Shown: piece after piece, positions 12,345 to 24,665 of the stretch | Numbering within the stretch: position 1 is the first letter of the stretch | Layout of the letters: each line of letters opens with the position of its first letter | Source: Toxotes chatareus | Taxonomy: Eukaryota > Chordata > Actinopteri > Toxotidae | Assembly: GCA_016801885.1 (NCBI GenBank) | Contig: CM028899.1 | Span: 16,073,501-16,137,500 of the forward strand | Direction: 5' to 3' | Length of the DNA stretch: 64,000 bases | Translations under genes and position numbers: made by a program | Notes under the pieces: generated by a model | What the model was told of the DNA's origin: nothing | Seen by the model: only the letters and a program-made list of their open reading frames with translations | Databases searched by the model: none

Positions 12345-14738
12345 ATGGCGGCCATTATGAGGTTCGTCAACAGAAGCACTTTAAGTTCAGCTATGGGTCA
12401 GCAGTACCTGGCGTTCAGCTCCGCGGCAAAGGTCAGAGCTGTGAGTCTTCTTGTGCGTGTTATCGTCCTTCAGGCTGTAGTGTGGACGTTTGTCCAGCCG
12501 CCTGGACAGCAGTGCTGGTCAGGCAGCTGTCAGCGTCCTCTGCGGTTGTTAGCCGGCTACACATCAGGCTGTTTCTAAAGGCTAAAGCTACTTTACCTGT
12601 GTGTTAAATGTGTTTGTGTGTATATCTGCTTGTGTGTGTCTGTGTGTAGGCTGGTTTAAGCGCAGGTCAAGCTCTCCCAGAGAGGGTGAAAATCGTGGAG
12701 GTGGGACCCAGAGATGGTCTTCAGAATGAGAAGGTAATTTTAAGTAACAAATAGTTGGTTATTTCAATTACACAGCATCTGTATCACATGGCAGGAAATG
12801 TCTCAGTCTGATGTTAACACGAGTCAAAACTGTTATAACCATCACTGTTGTACTGAGGTAGAGCAGGTGCACAGGTCATGTGTTGTGTAACCAGAACAAG
12901 CAGTCTCAGTCATGCTCAGTGTTTTTAAAAGTGTTCTTCTTCTTCTTGTTTAACTGTTCCCGCTCTCAGACTATCGTGCCAGCGGAAACAAAAATTCATC
13001 TGATTGACTTGTTGTCAGAGTCCGGGCTGTCGGTCATTGAAGCCACCAGCTTTGTGTCCCCAAAATGGGTTCCACAGGTGAGTCTGTTCTCTCAGAGCAA
13101 TTCATATGCTAAGAGCTGCCCACACCCTACTGAGAACAGTACAGAAACTGCTGTATATAAGAACGAAAACTTGTTTTCCTTGGAATTAATTGGTTTCAAG
13201 GTTTTTTTTTCTACCTAATGACAGATGGCAGACCAAGTGGAGGTGATGAAGGGGATCTGTAGAAAACCTGGAGTGTCTTATCCAGTCCTTACCCCCAACC
13301 TCAAGGGTTTCCAGGCTGCTGTAAGTGCCAAGCGTTATATCAAACACTACACTGACTACTTTATATCTGCTCCTTATATTGTAGGTAATAAATCTGGAAG
13401 TTTCACAACTTTTCCTTGCTCTCTCTTACCGCAGGTGAAGGCAGGAGCTGCAGAGGTAGCCATATTTGGCGCTGCGTCCGAGCTTTTCAGCAAGAAGAAC
13501 ATAAACTGCTCTGTGGATGAGAGTTTACAGCGGTTTGACGAGGTTATGAAAGCAGCTAAAGAGGCTGGTGTGCCAGTTAGAGGGTAGGAATACTGGCTTG
13601 CGCTTAAGTGTCAACAAACCTTTAAATCACTTTAGTTTGACTCTTGCACGAGTCTGATCTGCACTTCTTGTCGTCACAGATATGTGTCGTGTGTTCTCGG
13701 ATGCCCATATGAAGGCAAGGTGGCACCTGAAAAAGTTGCACATGTGAGTTCTCACTTGGTGCATGTTTAGATCATGTAAACTGACAAAAATCTGTTTGTC
13801 ATCCTTTGACAAAATTTCATAACCGCTCAAGCTTCATCTCTGCTTTGCAGGTAGCGAAGCGTCTGTACTCAATGGGCTGCTATGAGATCTCCCTGGGTGA
13901 CACCATCGGAGTGGGGACTCCAGGTAGCATGACTCAAATGTTAGAGGCGGTGAGCAGAGAGGTTCCAGTCAGTGCCTTGGCAGTGCACTGCCATGATACC
14001 TATGGCCAGGCCCTGGCTAACATCCTTGTAGCCTTACAGGTCAGCCATGGTTCCGATTGTTTCAATCCCCGATTCCTTTTTTGAATAAATCAGATATTGT
14101 AATTTACAGGAAGCTGATTAGTTATTCGTGTTAACTTTGAACCAGCTCATGTTCCCTTTGATTCACAGATGGGAATCAGTGTGGTAGACTCATCAGTAGC
14201 TGGATTGGGCGGCTGTCCTTATGCCCAGGGGGCTTCTGGGAACGTTGCTACAGAAGATGTTGTCTATATGTTGCATGGACTTGGGATTCAAACAGTAGGA
14301 AGCTACACTATGTGTTTCTGTGACTTCTCCTGTCCTTTAGTTCTTTTGTAGAAGAGATTACAGATTTTGTGTTTAGTTATTTTTTTAAAAAATGAGGGGA
14401 AAAACTGAGTTATTGAATTTTTTTGTCTATTCAGTTAACAGAAACCTATCATCCTCATGGGTTGTAAATTATTTTCTCAGAAAAATGTACTTCTAAACCT
14501 TTTCCTTTCATTAGTGGACAAACAAAGAGACTGAACTCCATCATAATTTAGTTAGCAATTATAATTAGTCTGCACAATGTAAGCTACCTCCTGAAATGCA
14601 TAAGTCTGAGCCTTTGACTTTCTGTCCTCACCTCAGGGAGTGGACCTTTCCAAGCTGATGACCGCCGGAGCTTTCATCTGTCGAAGCCTCAACAGAAAGA
14701 CCAGCTCCAAAGTGGCACAGGCCACCTGCAAACTGTAG
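12345..14738 (+). CDS. hmgcl: 3-hydroxy-3-methylglutaryl-CoA lyase
   Basis: Nine exons: 12345-12431, 12650-12733, 12970-13077, 13225-13320, 13435-13583, 13680-13743, 13851-14039, 14169-14294 and 14637-14738, giving 334 aa (human 325). The enzyme cleaves HMG-CoA to acetoacetate and acetyl-CoA, the last step of ketogenesis and leucine breakdown, in the mitochondrial matrix. The first 30 residues are basic and serine-rich, fitting a mitochondrial transit peptide. The TIM-barrel active site is visible: VGPRDGLQNEK, SFVSPKWVPQ, the metal-binding AVHCHDTYGQALAN and the cysteine loop GLGGCPYAQGASGN. The protein ends in CKL, the peroxisomal PTS1-like tripeptide known from HMGCL. All phases close and no defect was seen. 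Confidence 0.97.
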
Positions 14739-14920
14739 GCAAAAGCCAAACCTTGAGCTTTTTCACGAACCTTACGCTGCAGCGTAACCATGCAACCTGG
14801 AGAAGATCATCCTCTGTATGTGCACTTCTCACCATTTTAAGTTTGTTTTGGTTTGTCATCTGCCAGTATGAGAATATTATTTTAATATTTGTATGGTACT
14901 GACCCAACTCTCTGTTTGAA

Positions 14921-14926
14921 AATAAA
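14921..14926 (+). terminator. Candidate polyadenylation signal of hmgcl
   Basis: AATAAA lies about 180 bp downstream of the hmgcl stop codon. Confidence 0.6.
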
Positions 14927-16851
14927 ATATATGATTAGATGTTCACTACATGATAGCAAAGCTGGAACAGTGCCTTATGTAAAGTCAGTCTAATCCCACT
15001 GAATCTGCCTGTCGATGCTTTTTTTTTTTTTTTAATAGTTTGCTTACATCACTTTCTGTGCAGTGGGTAAGCCAAAGTGAAGCACAGACTTTGTTTATAC
15101 AGTAATAATAAATCAACCAGTAAAAATGTCCTCCCAGGTATGGATAAACTTGATGTCTGAAAAGACTTTGATTTCATCTCTGGAAATCATCATGAATTTG
15201 GGCATTGTGCTGGTTTGTGAAAAAATGTGGATGTGCTTTGTATTCCACTGATTTTTTTTTTTTTTTTTTTTTTTTTTTACATATGTAGGACTCCTAATTT
15301 TACTTTAATATGTTTAAGTATTTATTTTAAAATGCCTGTACATATCCAACTGGATTGTGAGTTTTAAAAATAAAAATAATTTCATACATGAAATGTATCA
15401 TTGATCTAAAATTTACAATATTATAATGAAATTACAGGATCTGAATCTGAAATCATTTATGACTGACAGTGCACACTGTTTCTTACTTGAACCTTGCGTA
15501 ATGTAACATCTGCCCTTCATAGGGTCAACATCAGTTTTACAGATGTTGCATCATCAAAAAAAATTGACTTAAAGCCATCATTAACCATATAAGGTACAAA
15601 AATGAGAGCTAATCTTTCACAAGCTCCATAGTGATTTCATAGCTTGTGGAAAGGATTCAGAATAAACAAAAGCTGTTTTCTTTGTCGCACCTCAGAGAAA
15701 CCTGACTGTCAAGTCTGACAGGCAGACTGAGATTCTTATTGCAGGGCCCTGAAACACGTAGAAACATTCATCCTACTCAAAACAGGAAAATAACTTGTCA
15801 TGATGATTCACAGAAAATTCGAATGATTTAAGGCTAACACTGGCACGCAGGCCTGGGAATGGTCAGAGCAGGAAATTTACTAATGAGTCAGCAGCAATGG
15901 AAAAATTCACCCCCTTAACTAAGAATGATCAGATAATATCATGGCATTAAAATGTGTTAAACTATCTTTAGACAGTGTTTAGTTTTATTTTTAGAAATCT
16001 AGCTGTGAAAGTATCAATAAGCAGCCTTTACTGTTAGAACTGAAAAACATGTTGAATACATTTTAATTTAATTTATTTACATTTTTTATAAAAACATTAT
16101 TAACAACAAGTGCAACAAGACGATTAGTGACTCACAAAATCACGCAACAGTTCGATGAACGATTTGTTTGTCCGAGCTTCCTCCCACCTCCTCCGCTGTG
16201 GCCCGGCTCTACCAACACAGAATTAAACAGCAGCATTCCTTTCGCCTCATTTAAATCAACAGTGGTCTTGGTTGAGGCGAGGCTGTGTACAAGCATGTCA
16301 AAGCAGTCTATGTACAACGTGTAGCTGTGCAGCATGAATCTGAGAGCAAGCTTATGCCTGCAGAGGTTTTACATAGAGAAATATACCGACGATATATGCA
16401 TTTTGTCGCTGTCATGAATCTTATCCAAGAGAATAAACGCCATTTTTAAAAAAGTCATTTTGGCCCAGTTTCCACACCTTCAAGTATTACTCAGCCATAA
16501 CTTTATGACTTTGAGAGCATCCACACACACAATCATTTACCACACTTTAAAAACTTGAGATCATCAGACACCAAAACGGTGACATGGAGCCGTGATTTGA
16601 GATTAAATTAAATAACAGAGATCACTGAAATGCACATGTAACACTCCATGACCACAGAACACCCTGATACACCACTGTACACCCTGGCAGGGAGGGTGAA
16701 TACCTCTGCCAGGTGTGTCCTGACTCCTTATGTGCAGCGGAGTGGCTCCTTTCCTTGCTGTCATAACTCCAATCGCAAGAAAGACACAGTGAAACTTTAC
16801 TGGAATGTTCTAACAGGGGTGAAGCTGTGAAGTTGACAAGGCACACAGACC

Positions 16852-16857
16852 TTTATT
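16852..16857 (-). terminator. Candidate polyadenylation signal of the first connexin gene
   Basis: Minus-strand AATAAA lies about 290 bp beyond the connexin stop codon at 17145. Confidence 0.5.
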
Positions 16858-17144
16858 GTATTTAAAAAGGAACCTCACATATCATTAACAAATCAATTTG
16901 GCTCTAGTTGACTTGTAAATATTGTGAATGTTGACTTGGAAACCAAAGTTCAAGTGCTCCAAAAGAGTCTTCGATGTGGACACAGGAGTCCCACAGGATG
17001 AATCCAGTACTGATGACTCAACTTCCAGGGTCTGACCTACACTGTAGTTTGGCTCATAGCTCTGAGTCTGTTTCTGAGGTTTGTCATTGGTTTCTCGTCT
17101 AAGCACTGCTGAACTCTTTATGTTTGGCCTGATTTCGGCTTTGA

Positions 17145-18002
17145 TCAAGTAGTGGACAGGTTAGGAGCAGAGGCCCGTATCTTCTCTTCAAGTTTGAGTG
17201 CGGAAGGCCTGTATGAAGACTTGTAAGCCTTGAACGATGGAGGCCTTTCTTTCAGGTCCTGTCTGGACATTGGCAGGTTGGAGTTGTTAAAGGGGTCGTC
17301 GCTGTAGTCATCGTGATACACGGCCATGTTGCGATTGCGCCTCTTGATCTTGTTGGCAATTCGTGCAATGCGTTTGGAGATTAGATAAATGATCTCGCAG
17401 ATGTTTAGGATGATGCAGAGGGCCGAAGCTCCAACCATGAAGTAGGTGAAGACCTTCTTCTCTGTGGGGTGGCCAATGTAGCAGTCCACCTGATTGGGGC
17501 AAGGTGACACCTCACACTTGACCAGCCTTGGCAGGTAGAAGCTGTCATACACTCGGTGGAGGATGTAGAGGAAGGAAATCTCCACACCCGTCTTTACGAA
17601 GAGGCTGATCAAGTAGGTCCACCACAAGCCGCCGTGTTTCTTGCCCGTGTTGTTGTACAGCTTGGCGTCCTCACCGTGCTTGGCCCTGTACTTGCGCTCA
17701 CGGTCGTCACGGTACGCCACATGCATCACCACCATGAAGGAAGGGCATGTGACGAAGATGAGCTGCAGGGCCCACAGGCGGATGTGGGAGATGGGGAAGA
17801 AGTGGTCGTAGCAGACGTTGGGGCAGCCAGGCTGCTTGGTATTGCAGTCAAAGTCCTTCTGGTCGTCGCCCCACACTCGTTCCGCCGCCACCACGTATAC
17901 CATCACCCTGAACACAAACACCACAGACAGCCATACTCGCCCAAACGCCGTTGAGTATTTGTTCACCCCACTGAGGAGGGCTTGGAAGGTCTTCCAGTCC
18001 AT
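17145..18002 (-). CDS. Beta-type connexin (GJB3/GJB4-like), 285 aa
   Basis: A single uninterrupted coding exon, as usual for connexins. Six connexins form a plasma-membrane hemichannel, and two hemichannels form a gap junction passing ions and small metabolites. The start (MDWKTFQALLSGVNKYST) is the classic beta-connexin N-terminus. The first extracellular loop carries C-x6-C-x3-C (CNTKQPGCPNVC) and the second C-x4-C-x5-C (CEVSPCPNQVDC). Four hydrophobic helices lie near residues 20-40, 75-95, 130-150 and 190-210. The cytoplasmic tail is basic and serine-rich (KRRNRN, RPSALKLEEK). A plausible 5' non-coding exon lies upstream: minus-strand donor at 18804-18805 (TTTTG/GTAAGT) and acceptor TGCCAG just before the ATG. 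It is a tandem paralogue of the connexin at 22893-23684, matching the GJB3/4/5 cluster (zebrafish cx34.4/cx35.4-type). The exact orthologue is uncertain. Confidence 0.93.
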   Translation of the reverse strand: MDWKTFQALLSGVNKYSTAFGRVWLSVVFVFRVMVYVVAAERVWGDDQKDFDCNTKQPGCPNVCYDHFFPISHIRLWALQLIFVTCPSFMVVMHVAYRDDRERKYRAKHGEDAKLYNNTGKKHGGLWWTYLISLFVKTGVEISFLYILHRVYDSFYLPRLVKCEVSPCPNQVDCYIGHPTEKKVFTYFMVGASALCIILNICEIIYLISKRIARIANKIKRRNRNMAVYHDDYSDDPFNNSNLPMSRQDLKERPPSFKAYKSSYRPSALKLEEKIRASAPNLSTT

Positions 18003-21000
18003 GTCCTTGGCTGGCAGTCAAATAGCTTTTCTCTGGAATTCTCCTCTGGATGATAGTAGTATCTTCAAATCTGGATGAGGCAGAATGAAGAACTGGTGAA
18101 CATGTTTTCATTGTTGAATTTTCTGCTTTCACTCTGTGAACATCAGTGTCAGCTGTGTCTCACTTACTCCAGGTGGCTTTAATGACAAATAACGTTTTTA
18201 TTATGACTTCTGAAATCAGTAATTTAACTTTCAAAGCTTATCTGATGTAAAAAAAAAAAAAAAAAAAGAAAGAAAGAAAAAAAAGTCACAAAGATCTCAT
18301 TAATCAGCCCCACCTTCAATCAACAACTCCAGACACTAACACACAGTAAGGAGCAGGCCTCGAGCCAAACTGCTCATAAAGGAAACAAACTGGTTATCAA
18401 CACACACAGAGTTTATATATATATTTAGAAAAGCCTGTATGTACACTTAATATCTTTTGTGCAAATCATTATTTGATAAAACTTAAATAAACATTATCAG
18501 TATTTTGTTGAATTCCAAGTAGACTTGGCATTTCAGCTGAAAGAGTCTCCCGACAAAAAAAGAACTTCTTTTTACGCACACACCGTATGCGTTATTTGCT
18601 TTTGTGGCAAGTTTGGCTCTCTACAGACATACGGACCGCGACCAGTGGAAAAACTGCCGAATCGTAAAGTGCTGTGTAAAAGCCAAGCAACCAACAGATT
18701 TAATAACACTTTGTTTTCAAATGTCTGAAACGCGAACTTAGAAATCCACGAAGCTTAACTCATCTCGGGCACATGAAAAGTTCATCAAAGAAACTCGTTC
18801 ACTTACCAAAAGAAATACTAGTCCATAATCAGTTACAGGAACAGGTGACGAAATATATTTCCAGTGATTTTTTTTGTTGTTTTGATGTCGTTTTAGTCCT
18901 TTAACGCACAGATTTAGTTCCCCTCCACAGGTAGAGGAGCGCAGCGTTGAGAAATGCGCCTGTAGGTGGGGTTAAAGAAGAAAGACTGGAGCTGCCCCAG
19001 ATGTTCCCCTTTCTTTCCTCTTCTTCCCTCCCTCCCCTTCTCTACCTCTCTCTCTTCTTCTCACGCGCCAGTGTTAGGTGGCAATTCAAATATTTTTTGG
19101 CCCGTCACATATCACAGTTCGCAGAAACCATCTCCAGGTACTCCGAATAGGATTTTGGAGATGAGTCTCTGCACATCACAGCAGTCACGTCTGGAAACAG
19201 GGAACCAGTAACAGCTTTGGTGATTTGAGACCACATATGGTTCAGGCCCATAGTGGGATACATGGGGACCACCAAGGGTCCCTGTGAGGCTCTGCCAGAC
19301 CCTGAAGGACAACAGTTTTATTTCATAATGAATGGGAAAATTCAAATAGATGGATGGTTGTCATCTCCACTCATGTATTACAGACAACTATAGAACCCTG
19401 TACCAATTTTCTCAGGAGTGATTAATCTGGCCGAACATCTAAAAAATATGTGATTGTGCAAATGAAAAAAAAAAAAGAAAAAACTGGGGGGCCACTGGCT
19501 CAGCTCCACCCTTTTTTGTGTACCTTGTTTCCAGGAACAGAACTGTCTTATTGTCTCAACTTGTTTCTGACTACACCACAGAGTAGGTAAAATGTAAGAG
19601 GGAGACACACCCTAAACTGAATGCGTTTGTTATGTTGCTGTTCACGTCCTCAGCCTCTTTTTGTTGCAAGTTTCCAAAGTATGAGGAGTGCTGGGCAACA
19701 TTCTTTCAGAGATGTTCTGAGGGGGGTAGGCTGTTGAAAAATGTGAGGTGGCAGGTGGAGACGAGTTCACAGTGAAAATTTGTCATCATGTAACTCGAAA
19801 AATATATGCTTCCCTGTTCTTCCTTCCTCGATTTCCTGCACTGTCAATTTTTTCCAACGTTTTCGTGCAACACCCATAGGAGTGCCAAAAAGGCGTATTG
19901 TATTTCCTGTTATTCTTTGTAAAAAAAAAAAAAAAAAACAAGCTCTACTCAGATAACACTATCACAATTCATGAACTACCACTGCCCTCAAACACACCTT
20001 CTCTGTCAGATCATAAGCTCCAAGTTTTGTCTCAACTTTACTATCCACTCACATTTGCAGCCAAACTTATTTTTCTTTCAGTTTGCAGTTAACATTTCTG
20101 AAGACAAACTGCAGCGCTGTGTTTCTGTTTTGTAGGGGAAATGGCCCATTATCAGCAGTGTTTGTAAATGTAATTAAGCCCCTAGATGCTGTGAGGAATA
20201 TCAGATATCAGCTTGTTTAAAATGCTGTGACTGTGGTAGAGTTTGCCCGTTCTTGCAAACCGGAGACTGCATTCAGAACAACTTAATCCTGTGTTTATAT
20301 AATATTAAAGGGTAAAGACTTGTCCATAAATCACGAGTCTCAAGTCAAGTTGAGTCAGGTCAGATCTTTTTGTACTGCTGATTACAATGACATCTCAGTG
20401 GGCACGTTTCATGCCCACAGCAGCAATGGCTGCCAACCAAGCCCAGAATTTCTTGGAAGACAGTTGAGTGCAGTGAAACATTTCTCAGAACTTCTTACAT
20501 TAAACCTGTAATTTGTAAGCATGTAATATAACAGCAGATGTCAGAGGCATAGACTGAAAACTAACTTGATTATCAAGCTGAATTGTTGCTTTGTTTTCAC
20601 CTTGTGAATGGTGATGTGGTCAGCAATTCTGTTGTCTGGAACCAGGCTAAAACATTATGCATATTTCCATCTGTGTCTAAATAATAAACACCTATTTTTT
20701 TATATAACAAAAGGCTGAATGGGTCTAACTCCAAAAGTTTGTTGTGGTGCTGCTGCCTCTAAATGAAACACTTCATCTCAAAGTCCTGCAGCTATGAGAC
20801 ACAACTCTGAGAAAATTGTTAGAAGTATCAGTTGCAGTGATGCTTTTCAGGAAAGTGATCCATGGCATAAAGCTTGAGCATGTGAACACAACATCTGTGC
20901 TTGTAATGTTAAGAGCAATCCAGTAGACAAGGCATGCGTTGGGGGGGGGGGGTTTGGCTGTAGATGAACAACTGGTCCAGGCAGTCTGTTGGGACACACC

Positions 21001-22892
21001 TGGAGGAATGCACCCTGTGACTCAACCTCTGCCAGAAGCAAGTCTCAACAAGACAGAGCAGCACAACAGGGTAAACACTTTACTTTTCAGATCTGGTACC
21101 GTGAAAGGAAGGAAATGTGTCAGAGCAGAGAAAGCTGGAACGAGGAGAAATAATACCCCGGATGAGATGGGAGGGTCTCATTAACAGAGCCACACAGTCA
21201 GGCTGGACAAAGAGAACTGCACATACAGAGCCTTATTTATATTTTCAGAGCCAATACATTATACTAATTATTTTAATTCATTAAAATGGTTGTGAAATTA
21301 AAAGGCTGTGGCATTTCTGCTGCCACCCCAATACCCTAGGTGAACAAATACATTTCTTTCCCAAAACAGTGCCCTAGTTACTGTGATAATCCACAGGCCT
21401 TGCTTGTTAACAGCTCTCATTGGAGTTACTGTCTACTGAAATAGATATTAATGGTTCCAGTGGAAACCATTAACTGTTGTGCCTGTCGAAGATCCTATCA
21501 TTGTTTGTGGAAAGACACTTTGCTGTTTGAGTAGTTAAATGTCAGTCTTTATTTTGGGCAGTGCTAACAAAATGCATTCAGCTTCACTATGCTGAGGTGC
21601 CAGCAGAAGTCTCAGAAGTAGATATCTCAAAACCCCAGCAGGTAAAACTGGAAATATCCAGACAAGGAAAGATTATGAAGTATGAAAATATGTCTTTTTA
21701 GTCTCTGCTGAGGCCTGTTGCAGTGTAAATACTGGAATCATCCATTCAGAGGCTGCACAGACCAAGAAATTCCTGTGCTGGGTGGTTCCACACGTCAGCA
21801 CGGATGAATCAGAGGAGTGGGAGACTCCTCCTCTGATCCTCTCAAAGTACCAATCAACCCAAACAAGGAGGGTGTCGCTCATAGCAACAGAGAAATCTGT
21901 GTGGCCAATGGGGAGGGAGGGCTTTATGAAACACATGGAAAAAGTGGCATCAGAAAGGAAGTCGGAGATCTTTGTCAAACTGAACTGTAGGATAAACAGA
22001 TCCTTTTCTACAGAGAGGTGGTTGGTTTGCATTGTTCTTCAGCACTTTTCCTATGCTAACCTATGCAACTGTGTGGCTGTTTAGTAAAGTTACAGTAATT
22101 GTTCTGAATGTATTGCTGATTGTACAACTTTGTATGGCCCTCTCTTCGTTAATCTTATTTTAAAAAAACACATTTTTATCACAACAACATGAAAATGAGG
22201 ATTTTTATTGAAAAATAATATTAACAACTATGCAGCCATGCTGCACCTCAATGCTGTGAAATATACAAATCCCAACAGTATAAACAAATGTGTTTCAAAA
22301 ACAACTTCCTTGCTCTCTACTGCCTGAACGCAGAAACATGGCGAAAAATATGAACAGTAACATACACAACAGCACAGTCTTTCAAACCTTTTGATAAATT
22401 ATATCAAGTACAGCATTTACATCAAGATACAAGGAGATGTGAGTGAAGGGAAAAGACACAGTACAGTCTGAACTAAACATTCTGAGGTTGGGCCTGAGCA
22501 GAGGGAAAAACTTGCACAGAAAACCACATGTGTTTGTGAAAGCGTACTCTCCAAACCATGGAGTGACTCATGTAACTGAACTCAAGGCTGAATCTGACAC
22601 AGCATCAAACGAACTTGCTTTTTTTTTTTCTTTGCAAGATTTATAGTTTCATCTGAAAAAAATCTCTGCAAACACTCTGATCCAAACTCACAACAGTGAG
22701 CACATTCCTCAACAATGACACATACGTCTTGTAGTCCAGAACTCCTTTGACTGTGGGAACAGTCAGGAAGTGATTTGTAGTTCATTGATCATTGTAGTTC
22801 TGTTAAGGAAGTGCCTGTGGAGGAAGGAGAAGCATCTTTCTTCTCCCATGTTTTTGCTTTCTCATAAAGTCCTTGCCTTTAATCTCAGTCTC
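18003..22892. other. Intergenic region between the two connexin genes
   Basis: About 4.9 kb without a recognisable coding exon. It holds the putative 5'UTR intron and first exon of the left connexin (donor at 18804-18805), a poly(A)/GA tract at 18250-18285, an A run at 19921-19938, a G run at 20941-20952 and, at the right end, the 3'UTR of the second connexin (minus-strand AATAAA at 22204-22209). I saw no transposon ends here. Confidence 0.5.
22204..22209 (-). terminator. Candidate polyadenylation signal of the second connexin gene
   Basis: Minus-strand AATAAA lies about 690 bp beyond the stop codon at 22893. Confidence 0.4.
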
Positions 22893-23684
22893 TCAAGAAA
22901 TAGCGACACTGTACGAAGGTGCAGGTGTCTCCGGGGTGTCTTTACCCGCCATCTTTATAGCATTTGACCCCATCAAGTTGCTGCCACTGGACATTGTGTT
23001 GGTCATGACTCGGTGAGAGCGATGGACTGCGGAGAAACATTCACAGCAGCGTTTGCCGACCAGGTAGAGAATTTCAAAAATTGAGAGCAGGATGCAGGCC
23101 AGGCTGGTGACCACCATGAAAAGGGTGAAGATTCTTTTCTCAGTGGGCCGAGCGATGAAGCAGTCCACCTTGTTGGGACAGGGCTTCTGCTCACACTTGA
23201 TGAGCAACGGGAAGTCGTAGCCCTCGTAGATGTGGTAGAGGAGGTAAACGAAGGTGGCGTCCACTGCTATTTTGAAGACTAAAGTGAGCACGTAGGTCCA
23301 CCACAGGCCTCCGCGCTTCTTGCCTGTGTTCTGATAGAGTCGGTGGCAGTTTTCGCCGTACTTGAGCCGGTGTTTCCGTTCCCTGTCCTCCCTGTAGGCC
23401 ACATGCATCACCACCAAGAGTGAGGGACATGTGACGAAGATGAGCTGCAGTGCCCACAGCCGGACATGGGAGACGGGGAAGAAGTGGTCGTAGCAGACAT
23501 TGTGGCACCCTGGCTGAGCCGTGTTGCATTTGAAGTCTTTTTGCTCATCACCCCACACCTTCTCTGCTGCCACCACAAACACCATGACCCTGAAAAGGAA
23601 GACAATAGAGAGCCACACTCTGCCGAAGGCTGTGGAGTACTTGTTCACTCCGCTGAGGAGGCCCTGGAGGAATGCCCAGTTCAT
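22893..23684 (-). CDS. Beta-type connexin (cx34.4/GJB3-like), 263 aa
   Basis: A single-exon connexin on the same strand as, and very similar to, the 17145-18002 gene; they share LLSGVNKYSTAFGRVWLS and the loop WALQLIFVTCPS. Extracellular loop cysteines are C-x6-C-x3-C (CNTAQPGCHNVC) and C-x4-C-x5-C (CEQKPCPNKVDC), both intact. Four transmembrane helices are evident. The tail is short, with a CC pair after helix 4 (GKRCCECF) and a proline-rich end. It should form plasma-membrane gap-junction channels. A likely 5' non-coding exon ends at the minus-strand donor at 24199-24200 (CGGACT/GTAAGT), giving an intron of about 0.5 kb. Pair order and sequence suggest the teleost counterpart of the GJB3/4/5 cluster. 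The two tails differ, so this is an old duplication rather than a recent copy. Confidence 0.93.
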   Translation of the reverse strand: MNWAFLQGLLSGVNKYSTAFGRVWLSIVFLFRVMVFVVAAEKVWGDEQKDFKCNTAQPGCHNVCYDHFFPVSHVRLWALQLIFVTCPSLLVVMHVAYREDRERKHRLKYGENCHRLYQNTGKKRGGLWWTYVLTLVFKIAVDATFVYLLYHIYEGYDFPLLIKCEQKPCPNKVDCFIARPTEKRIFTLFMVVTSLACILLSIFEILYLVGKRCCECFSAVHRSHRVMTNTMSSGSNLMGSNAIKMAGKDTPETPAPSYSVAIS

Positions 23685-24665
23685 GACGAGGTTTGTTCAG
23701 TCTATCTTCTCTTCCTGCTGATGGAAGACAGGGAAGGCTCTTTTCAGCTGAAATGCCACAGGCTAACTTCAGGTATCTGTCAGCCTTAAACAAAGAGAAA
23801 ACACTGTTTAATCTAATTATCTATACATTATGGAAAAAAAGGCAAGAGAACAAAGAAACTGAGGTGGAACTGGGTCGTAAACATATGGATTCACGCGTTT
23901 ACATCTCTTAAAGAAAAAAAAACATTAAAGAAACAAGTGGAAAATGAGCACAAACGTTAATCTGATCTTTTGTTAAAACTGTTTTGTTAAACTTCTGAAC
24001 TCGTCACTTTACGGAGATATGATCAGACTCTCTTACTCAGATCAGCAATTCACTTTCCACTGACTTAAGTTTGTAGGTTCGTGCTCAGTTGCGCGTATCC
24101 AAAAAGCCCACGTCCACATCTTGCAACATCGGACAGATCCAAAACAAGTTCGCTTAACTATCACAGCCAACGCTTAACGAATTAGTTTGAGTATACTTAC
24201 AGTCCGAAAGCTGTTGTTGCGGTTCCGTGTCGGAGCGGTGGAGCAGGCTTCGGATGAACCTCGCCGATGGGAGTGAGTAGATTTCACAACAGGACGGGAG
24301 TGGAGGGGGTGGAGTTGTTTGCCTGCCATTTCTTCTCAGCACTCAGCCACCTCAGGTGTGGCTGCTTCGCTCCACCTAATACCTGTTTGACCAATTCAGT
24401 GAAGAAAACGGGCGACGTTCAGCCTCCCCCCTCCCCACCCCCAGAAGAATGAACAGTATGTTGATTTGAGATTAAATTATTTCTTTACAAAGCCTTTGGG
24501 ATAATCCCTTTCTAATGAAAACTCTCTCTATTCTACTGTCTGAACTGAAAAATGTGTATTTGTATAATAATAATAATAGAAAAAATAATAGAAAAATAAA
24601 AAATAATAATAGTAAAATAAAAAATAAATAAATAAATAAAATAGACAGTTACCTAAACCTGTAAA
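23685..24665. other. Upstream region of the second connexin gene
   Basis: Contains the putative 5'UTR intron and first exon (donor at 24199-24200) and, at 24564-24645, a low-complexity A/T tract of AAT and AAAT units bordering the Tc1-like element. No other gene is visible. Confidence 0.5.
24564..24645. repeat. A/T-rich simple repeat
   Basis: Irregular AAT/AAAT/AAAAT units ending in four AAAT copies, directly left of the Tc1-like element. Confidence 0.8.

Larger units (their letters stand above)
14739..17144. other. Intergenic region between hmgcl and the first connexin gene
   Basis: Contains the hmgcl 3'UTR (to about 14950), poly(T) tracts near 15019-15034 and 15250-15279, and the connexin 3'UTR at the right end. 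No coding exon, RNA gene or transposon end could be supported in the middle part (15.3-16.8 kb). Confidence 0.5.

Noticed and set aside
16885..17148. Open frame of 87 codons directly after the connexin stop, in another frame
   Set aside because: It has no ATG start (it begins at TTG) and no family resemblance, and the connexin has a complete family-like end. It is most likely 3'UTR.
17308..17954. Open frames of 60-132 codons on other frames and strands of the connexin exon
   Set aside because: Shadows of the connexin coding sequence, with no conserved domain.
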